From: Candidatus Nanopelagicales bacterium
GTDB lineage: Bacteria > Actinomycetota > Actinomycetes > S36-B12 > GCA-2699445
DNA length: 5,183 bases
Assembly: GCA_029939085.1 (NCBI GenBank)
Contig: JAOZTQ010000016.1
Span: forward strand, 1-5,183
Reading direction: 5' to 3'
Positions 1-5,183 of the stretch are shown here, piece by piece (the stretch's first letter is position 1; the number at the start of each line of letters is the position of its first letter). The notes below the pieces were generated by a model. It did not search any database and had not been told where the DNA came from. It worked only from the letters and a program-made list of their open reading frames with translations. The position numbers and the translations under genes are program-made.

Positions 1-384
1 GATTGCGACGACTGCTTGCCCAATCAACTTGGTTCGAGCCCGGATACCCGTTGATCGCTGCCTAAAAATCTTCAGATAGTCATCAGCCAGCCCAACGGCT
101 GCAAGACCCAGAACCAACCACAGTGCCAGCATTCCGGATGCAGAAGGTGCCGACCAGAACACCAAGTGCGTCCCAAAATAGCCCACAAGAATCGCGATGA
201 TGATCGCCACGCCGCCCATCGATGGCGTGCCTACTTTCGCGGAGTGTTCTGGGTACTGAACGTCGTCGGTCGACTGGCGGATGGCCTGACTGTAGCCCCG
301 CCTATTCAGAAACTTGATCAGTAGGGGGGTACCAAAAAGAGTTACTAGTACCGCCATGCCGCCGGACAGCATGATCAGCGGCAT
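1..384 (-). CDS. mraY: Phospho-N-acetylmuramoyl-pentapeptide-transferase MraY (N-terminal part, cut by window edge)
   Basis: MraY is an integral membrane enzyme that transfers phospho-MurNAc-pentapeptide from its UDP carrier to undecaprenyl phosphate, giving lipid I. I translated 128 codons from the ATG at 384-382; the frame stays open to base 1, so the C-terminal part (roughly two thirds) lies outside the window. Family hallmarks are GTPLLIKF (residues 18-25) in the first membrane segment, KVGTPSMGG (50-58) at the start of the second, and GLADDYLK (98-105), whose Asp pair D101-D102 matches the catalytic or Mg-binding aspartates of the family. Three hydrophobic segments are visible, near residues 4-24, 56-76 and 84-100. 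The start shares one base with the murF stop (TGATG), which fits translational coupling. An alternative ATG at codon 5 is possible but less well placed. The loop before KVGTP lacks the usual DGP and is a few residues long (see findings). Identity is firm; the exact start is fairly sure. Confidence 0.95.
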   Translation of the reverse strand, partial: MPLIMLSGGMAVLVTLFGTPLLIKFLNRRGYSQAIRQSTDDVQYPEHSAKVGTPSMGGVAIIIAILVGYFGTHLVFWSAPSASGMLALWLVLGLAAVGLADDYLKIFRQRSTGIRARTKLIGQAVVAI

Positions 385-1772
385 CAGTTACTTCTCTCTT
401 CTGTCAACAGCGTCTGAGCGATAGCCTCAAGCCCGACGGCCCGGGACGCTTTCACCAGAACTATATCTCCAGCGGATGTCGCTTCACGCAGAACCTCCGC
501 GGCGGCATTGGCGTCTGGAACCCACTGCGATTCACCGTCCCATGATCCTTCTTGGACCGCACCAAGATGCAAAGCTCTTGCACCATCTCCGACCGCAATC
601 AGTCGGTGAATGTGCAGTCGAACTGCCAATCGACCCAACCGATCGTGTTCGGCAACCGTATCCTCGCCGAGCTCCTTCATCTCACCAAGTACGGCCCACG
701 TAGTGCCATCGGGTCGGTTACGGCCGAACTCAGCAAGTGCCTTTAACGCAGCAGTCATGGATTCGGGGTTGGCGTTGTAGGCGTCATTGATGATCGTGAC
801 CCCAGTGGGGGTGTCGCCTACCTCCATACGCCAACGACTCACAATTTCCGCTCGTTCCAGTCCTGCAACAACATCCTCAAAAGACATCCCCAGAGCAAGG
901 GCGGCTGCAGCGACAGCGGCTGCGTTGCTGGCTTGGTGCTCGCCTGCGGTAAGCAACTGCACGGTGGCTCGATCCGCACCGTAACTCAGCTCGAACCGTG
1001 GCCGAATCCGATCATCGAGCTGTAAGTTTTCAAAGCGGACGTCCGCGGCCTGAGACGCACCAAAGGTAAGTTTCCGCGCGGTGGACGTCATCGCGGCAAC
1101 TCGAGGATCGTCTGCATTAAGGACTGCGACACCGTCAGCGGGCAAACTTGCGGGCAGTTCGCCTTTGGCCCGAGCTATCGCGTCACGCGACCCAAACTCA
1201 CCAACATGAGCCGATCCGACGTTCAGAACAATTCCCACCTGCGGTTGCGCGATATCGCACAAATACTCGATATGACCAACTCCGCGAGCACCCATCTCCA
1301 GCACGAGGGTTCGAGTTTCCTCATCACAACGCAGCACCGTCAGTGGTAGCCCAACCTCGGTGTTGAAGCTGCCGATCGGAGCCACGACCGGCCCCCGGTC
1401 AGCAACTACCCCAGCCAATAAATCCTTTGTGGAGGTCTTTCCCGAAGAACCGGTGACAGCCACAACATCAAGATTTGGCAGCAGTGAAAGCAGATGCCCA
1501 GCTAACTTGCCCAGAGCTACAACCGGATCCTCAACAACAACGGTTGGCCCGTCCAACTCGCGTTGCCCCAAAATAGCGCCAGCGCCCGCCACAAAAGCAT
1601 CCTGGGCGTAATCATGTCCGTCCACTCGTTCGCCGACGATGGCTACAAATAGATCTCCGGGAGTTACGTCCCTCGAGTCGGCCGTGGCACCGGTGATTAC
1701 TGCGTCCGGGGCACCACCGACCAATCGGCCACCGACCGCGGCAGCTACTTCGGCAAGAGTCAAGGTCTTCAT
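384..1772 (-). CDS. murF: UDP-N-acetylmuramoyl-tripeptide--D-alanyl-D-alanine ligase MurF
   Basis: MurF is the cytoplasmic ATP-dependent Mur ligase that adds the D-Ala-D-Ala dipeptide to UDP-MurNAc-tripeptide, completing the pentapeptide precursor. The 462-residue protein has the normal family length and three-domain plan. The N-terminal uridine-binding domain (about 1-100) contains the ATADSRDVTPGDLFVA stretch at 29-44. The central ATPase domain (about 101-315) contains the P-loop TGSSGKTSTKD at 107-117, LEMGARGVGHI at 158-168 and NVGSAHVGEFGS at 184-195. The C-terminal domain contains NDAYNANPESM at 329-339, LGEMKELG at 362-369 and KASRAVGLE at 441-449. NDAYNANP and LGEM..LG distinguish MurF from MurC, MurD and MurE. 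The ATG start is supported by a 4-base ATGA overlap with the murE stop and by a GGAGG 7 bases upstream. The stop overlaps the mraY start by one base. Nothing essential is missing. Confidence 0.97.
   Translation of the reverse strand: MKTLTLAEVAAAVGGRLVGGAPDAVITGATADSRDVTPGDLFVAIVGERVDGHDYAQDAFVAGAGAILGQRELDGPTVVVEDPVVALGKLAGHLLSLLPNLDVVAVTGSSGKTSTKDLLAGVVADRGPVVAPIGSFNTEVGLPLTVLRCDEETRTLVLEMGARGVGHIEYLCDIAQPQVGIVLNVGSAHVGEFGSRDAIARAKGELPASLPADGVAVLNADDPRVAAMTSTARKLTFGASQAADVRFENLQLDDRIRPRFELSYGADRATVQLLTAGEHQASNAAAVAAAALALGMSFEDVVAGLERAEIVSRWRMEVGDTPTGVTIINDAYNANPESMTAALKALAEFGRNRPDGTTWAVLGEMKELGEDTVAEHDRLGRLAVRLHIHRLIAVGDGARALHLGAVQEGSWDGESQWVPDANAAAEVLREATSAGDIVLVKASRAVGLEAIAQTLLTEERSN
391..402 (-). 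promoter_or_regulatory. Purine-rich ribosome binding region of mraY
   Basis: The 12-base all-purine run AGAAGAGAGAAG ends 6 bases before the mraY ATG and lies within the last murF codons. It is only a partial match to the anti-Shine-Dalgarno sequence, so initiation probably depends mainly on coupling to the overlapping murF stop. Confidence 0.45.
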
Positions 1773-3274
1773 CCGACTGCCTCCGCAGCACTTATCTCGC
1801 GATCGAGTACTTCCCTATCATCGAAGGGAATCGTCTCACCTGCGATTTCTTGACCTGTCTCGTGTCCCTTCCCTAAAACCAAGATCGCATCTCCGGATCG
1901 AGCCCGATTGACCAGTTCACGGATTGCCTGTGCTCGGTCGCCAATCTCCACAACCTCGGCCGAAACCGGTTTGGCAATGCCAGAAAGCACTGCGGAGCGA
2001 ATAGATGCCGGATCCTCCGACCGAGGATTATCATCCGTGACCACCACGAAATCCGCGTTTGCAGCAGCCGCTCTGCCCATTTGTGGCCGTTTAGTCGCGT
2101 CTCGATCGCCGCCGCACCCAACAGCTACCAGGATTTTTCCAGAGCAAAATTCACGGACAGCCTTAATGGCTCGTTCAACAGCTTCGGGGGTGTGGGCATA
2201 GTCCACGAAGGCGGCGAAGGGCGCAGTGCCTACTGGCTCCATCCGTCCAGGCACACCCCGACAGGCGGCTATACCGGCCGCCACCGTATCTGGGCTATAA
2301 CCGAGTCCCACCAAAGTTGCTAGGGCTCCCAAAGCATTCGACTGGTTGAACTGCCCCGGAAGTCGTGACGTCAGATCTACCACTACGCCGTCGGGTCCGT
2401 GCGCCCGACCACGCCAAGCCCCACTATCGGAATGTTCACGATTGGTGAGCGTCCAATCCGCTTCTTGCGTCATCGCAAAACTCTGCGCAGGAATTGACGT
2501 CTCAGCGAGTAATTGCTGACCCCACGAATCGTCGATAGCGATCACCGCACGTCGAGCCCGATCACTGCCAAACAACGCAGCCTTTGCTCGGAAGTACTCC
2601 GTCATGGTTCCGTGGAAATCCAAATGATCTTGTGTCAGGTTCATAAACGTTGCGCTGTCGAACCGCAAACCGTTAACTCGACCCAGCACCAGTGCATGGC
2701 TGCTGACCTCCAGGGCAACTGCCGTGACCCCTCGTTCCTTCATCAATGCCAACAGCGCATGCAGATCCGGAGATTCAGGAGTTGTCCGGGCAATGGGCAG
2801 CGCCTCTTGGCCAATCCGCACTCCAGTGGTGCCAATGATTCCAACCAACTGACCGCTCTGAGCCAGCGCGGCCGCAATCAGATAGGTCATCGTGGTCTTG
2901 CCATTGGTACCGGTTACCCCGATCAGGGTCATCGACTCACCCGGATCACCATAAATTTTCGCTGATACTTCGCCCAGAATCTCTCTTGGATTCGGGACTA
3001 CAACTATCGGGATTGGGAGCTCACCAGCTTTTTCCTGCCCAACGGCATCAGTCAGGATTGCGGCCGCACCAGACTGGATAGCTGCAGTAACGAAGTCGGC
3101 TCCATGCGCACTTGCTCCTGGTAAAGCGGCGTATAGATCGCCCGGTCGCACATCCCGTGAATCGAAACTGATCCCGGTAACAACGGTCGCCCTTGCTGGA
3201 TCTGATTCACTCAGCGATAAACCGGGAAGATCGGCGAGCGCAGTTGCAAACTGTCGTTCTGGGCGATGAGCCAC
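1769..3274 (-). CDS. murE: UDP-N-acetylmuramoyl-L-alanyl-D-glutamate--2,6-diaminopimelate ligase MurE (GTG start)
   Basis: MurE is the cytoplasmic ATP-dependent ligase that adds the third stem-peptide residue to UDP-MurNAc-L-Ala-D-Glu. The 501-residue protein is complete. Visible motifs are SFDSRDVRPGDLYAAL (36-51) in the UDP-binding domain, the P-loop GVTGTNGKTT (119-128), TTPESPDL (164-171), LEVSSHAL (188-195), NLTQDHLDFHGTM (212-224), a conserved Lys at 231 in FRAKAALF that is likely the carbamylated lysine of Mur ligases, VDYAHTPE (357-364), GCGGDRDATKRP (386-397), DDNPRSEDP (414-422) and GKGHE (468-472). In characterised MurE enzymes DNPR (here 415-418) goes with diaminopimelate rather than lysine; it does not by itself separate meso- from LL-DAP. 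The start is GTG at 3274-3272, 5 bases after the ftsI stop, with only a weak GGCGG-like ribosome site. No in-frame ATG lies nearby downstream, and an earlier start would run into ftsI. Its stop overlaps murF by ATGA. Confidence 0.96.
   Translation of the reverse strand: MAHRPERQFATALADLPGLSLSESDPARATVVTGISFDSRDVRPGDLYAALPGASAHGADFVTAAIQSGAAAILTDAVGQEKAGELPIPIVVVPNPREILGEVSAKIYGDPGESMTLIGVTGTNGKTTMTYLIAAALAQSGQLVGIIGTTGVRIGQEALPIARTTPESPDLHALLALMKERGVTAVALEVSSHALVLGRVNGLRFDSATFMNLTQDHLDFHGTMTEYFRAKAALFGSDRARRAVIAIDDSWGQQLLAETSIPAQSFAMTQEADWTLTNREHSDSGAWRGRAHGPDGVVVDLTSRLPGQFNQSNALGALATLVGLGYSPDTVAAGIAACRGVPGRMEPVGTAPFAAFVDYAHTPEAVERAIKAVREFCSGKILVAVGCGGDRDATKRPQMGRAAAANADFVVVTDDNPRSEDPASIRSAVLSGIAKPVSAEVVEIGDRAQAIRELVNRARSGDAILVLGKGHETGQEIAGETIPFDDREVLDREISAAEAVG
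1780..1784 (-). promoter_or_regulatory. Ribosome binding site of murF
   Basis: GGAGG reads on the minus strand 7 bases before the murF ATG, inside the last codons of murE. It is the clearest Shine-Dalgarno sequence in the window. It supports the chosen start and suggests murF can recruit ribosomes itself as well as by coupling through the ATGA overlap. Confidence 0.8.
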
Positions 3275-3279
3275 CGCAC

Positions 3280-5094
3280 TCAGCCGCCAAACTTGAGCGG
3301 AAAGTTCGCTCGCTTCGCACCGGTGGGCGGGACATTTCGCAGGGCGAGTGCGTCGGTCATTACCCGCTTGACGACTGGGGCTGCGATCTCACCGCCGTAG
3401 TAACCATTCCGCGGGTTATCGAACCAGGCACCAACCACAATCTGGGGATCATCGGCTGGCGCCATGCCCACAAAACTGGCCGTGTAACCCGAGTAACACT
3501 TACATGTTTCGTCATAACGCATGGCGGTTCCGGTCTTACCACCCATCAGGTATCCAGGAATCTTTGCATTCGCGGCGGTTCCGCCATCGCCTACGACCAT
3601 CTGCATCATGCGCTGCATCGTTCGAGCCGTATCAGGCGAGAGCACGCGCTTACCTTCAACAGCTTCAGTGTTTTCCGTGACTCCGTCTGAACCTGTATAG
3701 GAGTCCACGAGCCTCGGTTGCACCGGCACTCCGTCGTTGCCAATCGTGGCGAACATATTCGCAATGTGCATCGCTGTCATCGACATTCCCTGACCAAAAG
3801 CCAACGTGGGGAAAGAGGTGTCAGACCAATCCTTCGGCGCTGGAACATAGCCAGTTTGTGTCCCGGGATACTCCAAACCCAAAGGTTCACCAACACCGAA
3901 ATCTTTCAAATAACGATAAAGATTTTTACCGCCCATTTTTTCGGCCGCAAGAATAGTTCCAATGTTGCTCGACTCAGCGAGAACTCCGGCCAACGTCAGA
4001 TTCAAACCGCCATGAGGTGTCGAATCCTTAAAGGGTTTTCCACCACGGACTAGACCGCTAGGCACGATCACTTGACTCCGCGGCTTTAGTGCACCTTCTT
4101 CAAGTACGCCCGCAATTGTCATGAGTTTTGACGTTGATCCGGGCTCCATTGCCCAGGTCAATGGCTTATTGGTCCAGTCCTCTGGTTCCGAATCACTTGG
4201 GTCTAGGGGATCAAAGGAAGGTGCAGTTGCCATAGCCAGCACTCGACCCGTGCCGACCTCCAATACGACGACCATGCCGAAGTCTGATCCTGAGCTGCGA
4301 ACTCGGTTACCGACAGCCTGTTGTGCTGCCCACTGAAGATCTGCATCAATGGTCAGTTTGACGTCGGTTCCGCTGACTGGATCAACCCGTTGAACATCTG
4401 AGGTAGGAATTTCAGTGCCGCCAGCCGACTGTTCATAGGTAACCGTTCCGGCCGTTCCAGAGAGAACTTCATTAAGTCCTGCCTCGAGACCGACGGCGCC
4501 GTTCCCCTCCGAGTTCGTGAAGCCCACGATCGTGGACGCTAATTTGCCGTTGGGGTAGTCGCGCACTGTGCGACGTTCCGAGAAAATTCCCTGAAGTACG
4601 ACCGAGTCGTTGTCGGCTTCCGCGCGCCACGCCTGGATATCACGCCACACCTGAGGATCGGTAGCCTTTTTTAGATATGTAAAGCGACGCTCGCCGGTAA
4701 GCATCGGTTCTAACTCCGACGCCGACATCCCCAACATTGGAGCAAGTACGGCAGCGGTCTCGCTCGGATTTTCTACCAAGGTTTGATCTGCAGTGATATC
4801 GCGGACCTCGATTGAGGTCGCCAGCGGAGTTCCCTTGATATCAGTTATCTCGCCACGGATTGCGGGGATGTCTTGACTCACAATGCGTTGTTGCAACGCG
4901 GCTGTGGCCAACTCGGGCGCTCGTAACGCTTGCAACTCAACGAGCCGGGCCGCGAACAGGCTGAGGATCACAGCAAATCCAAGTACTAGCAACTGCACCC
5001 GTCGCTTAGACCGGGCCAAGGTAAACGGTTTGCTCGCTGGTGGTGCCGGTCGCTCAGCCGTGCGCTTCTCCCGAATGGGTGTGTTCGTCGTCAT
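3280..5094 (-). CDS. ftsI: Septal peptidoglycan transpeptidase, class B penicillin-binding protein FtsI/PBP3 (PbpB type)
   Basis: This is a membrane-anchored D,D-transpeptidase that cross-links peptidoglycan at the division septum, normally working with the SEDS glycosyltransferase FtsW. The 604-residue protein has a basic, proline-containing cytoplasmic tail (1-32), one membrane segment (about 33-50), a class B N-terminal dimerisation domain (about 60-225) with RRTVRDYPNGKLASTIVGF at 174-192, and a transpeptidase domain (about 245-585). The three catalytic boxes are intact: SxxK as STSK at 320-323 (nucleophile S320, in EPGSTSK), SxN as SSN at 375-377, and KTGT at 520-523. There is no C-terminal PASTA domain. 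A Cys-Lys-Cys (531-533) follows the KTG box in an extracytoplasmic loop. The ATG start is supported by an ATGA overlap with the upstream reading frame and by its position just before the basic tail and membrane segment. The position ahead of murE fits ftsI rather than an elongation PBP2 or a sporulation SpoVD. Confidence 0.95.
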   Translation of the reverse strand: MTTNTPIREKRTAERPAPPASKPFTLARSKRRVQLLVLGFAVILSLFAARLVELQALRAPELATAALQQRIVSQDIPAIRGEITDIKGTPLATSIEVRDITADQTLVENPSETAAVLAPMLGMSASELEPMLTGERRFTYLKKATDPQVWRDIQAWRAEADNDSVVLQGIFSERRTVRDYPNGKLASTIVGFTNSEGNGAVGLEAGLNEVLSGTAGTVTYEQSAGGTEIPTSDVQRVDPVSGTDVKLTIDADLQWAAQQAVGNRVRSSGSDFGMVVVLEVGTGRVLAMATAPSFDPLDPSDSEPEDWTNKPLTWAMEPGSTSKLMTIAGVLEEGALKPRSQVIVPSGLVRGGKPFKDSTPHGGLNLTLAGVLAESSNIGTILAAEKMGGKNLYRYLKDFGVGEPLGLEYPGTQTGYVPAPKDWSDTSFPTLAFGQGMSMTAMHIANMFATIGNDGVPVQPRLVDSYTGSDGVTENTEAVEGKRVLSPDTARTMQRMMQMVVGDGGTAANAKIPGYLMGGKTGTAMRYDETCKCYSGYTASFVGMAPADDPQIVVGAWFDNPRNGYYGGEIAAPVVKRVMTDALALRNVPPTGAKRANFPLKFGG

Positions 5095-5183
5095 TCTTCT
5101 ATTCCCCCCGTAATGACAGCCCGGTCATACGCAGATAAGGGATCTGAATCCGTTATCGCCGCTCCGTCTCCATCGCTTAACGG
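5091..5183 (-). CDS. C-terminal tail of the upstream dcw-cluster gene, possibly ftsL-like (partial)
   Basis: Only the last 30 codons and the stop are in the window. The frame is open from base 5183 to a TGA at 5093-5091 that overlaps the ftsI start as ATGA, the same junction type as murE-murF. The other two minus-strand frames both hit stops in this interval, so this is the most likely coding frame. The visible peptide begins PLSDGDGAAITDSD and ends ITGGIEE. It is acidic, without Cys, Trp or a membrane segment, and looks like a disordered tail. I cannot identify it from sequence. In actinobacteria the gene between rsmH (mraW) and ftsI is usually a small FtsL-like or septum-formation protein, so position suggests that role; this is inference only. 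A short chance frame cannot be excluded. Confidence 0.55.
   Translation of the reverse strand, partial: PLSDGDGAAITDSDPLSAYDRAVITGGIEE
5104..5109 (-). promoter_or_regulatory. Possible ribosome binding site of ftsI (G6 run)
   Basis: A run of six G on the minus strand, followed by AAT, lies 9 bases before the ftsI ATG. It can pair with the CCUCC of 16S rRNA only through G-C and G-U pairs, so it is a plausible but non-canonical site. Coupling to the upstream stop through ATGA may matter more. Confidence 0.4.

Noticed and set aside
324..329. Six-base G/C homopolymer in mraY, considered as a possible frameshift
   Set aside because: The reading frame continues through it with family-consistent residues (GTPLL), so no frameshift is indicated.
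2513..2965. 150-codon open frame on the plus strand
   Set aside because: Entirely antisense to the conserved MurE core (P-loop, LEVSSHAL and NLTQDHLDFHG regions); no recognisable domain and no operon context.
3193..3690. 165-codon open frame on the plus strand
   Set aside because: It lies antisense to the end of ftsI and start of murE, where the minus strand encodes conserved motifs including the KTG box. Its translation resembles no family I know. It is an antisense shadow.
3896..3960. Locally AT-rich patch with T and A runs inside ftsI, considered as a promoter or insertion
   Set aside because: It encodes an uninterrupted, expected FtsI segment (around KMGGKNLYRYLKDFG, residues 386-400) rich in Lys, Phe and Tyr codons, which explains the composition.
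3718..4053. 111-codon open frame on the plus strand
   Set aside because: Antisense to the FtsI transpeptidase domain; its translation looks like a random composition and is not supported by a neighbouring gene.

Overview
The window is a stretch of a bacterial division and cell wall (dcw) gene cluster, transcribed entirely on the minus strand. Reading in the direction of transcription, from 5183 down to 1, it holds the 3' tail of an unidentified gene (FtsL-like by position only), ftsI (class B penicillin-binding protein), murE, murF and the first 128 codons of mraY. The window edges cut the first and last of these.

The organism is most likely an actinobacterium. Supporting points are the gene order, the FtsI sequence (N-terminal basic tail, one membrane segment, no PASTA repeats, and a Cys-x-Cys loop after the KTG box that resembles mycobacterial PbpB as I remember it), and the use of both GTG and ATG starts. 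Base composition looks moderate (about mid-50s % G+C by eye, not computed), lower than in classic high-GC actinomycetes. Genus cannot be told from this window. MurE carries the DNPR motif, so the peptidoglycan stem peptide is predicted to contain diaminopimelate at position 3.

The layout is extremely compact. The upstream gene and ftsI overlap by ATGA (5091-5094), ftsI and murE are separated by 5 bases (3275-3279), murE and murF overlap by ATGA (1769-1772), and murF and mraY share one base in TGATG (382-386). Those 5 bases are the only ones outside predicted coding sequence. I see no internal promoter, terminator, RNA gene, repeat, mobile element or CRISPR array. The genes are therefore probably co-transcribed from a promoter upstream of the window and linked by translational coupling.

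Together the genes make and use the cell wall precursor. MurE adds diaminopimelate to UDP-MurNAc-dipeptide, MurF adds D-Ala-D-Ala, MraY moves the finished phospho-MurNAc-pentapeptide to undecaprenyl phosphate to give lipid I, and FtsI cross-links the resulting peptidoglycan at the division septum. I found no sign of a novel system. The points worth a second look are small: a divergent MraY loop, a GTG start for murE with a weak ribosome binding site, and some motif variants in FtsI.
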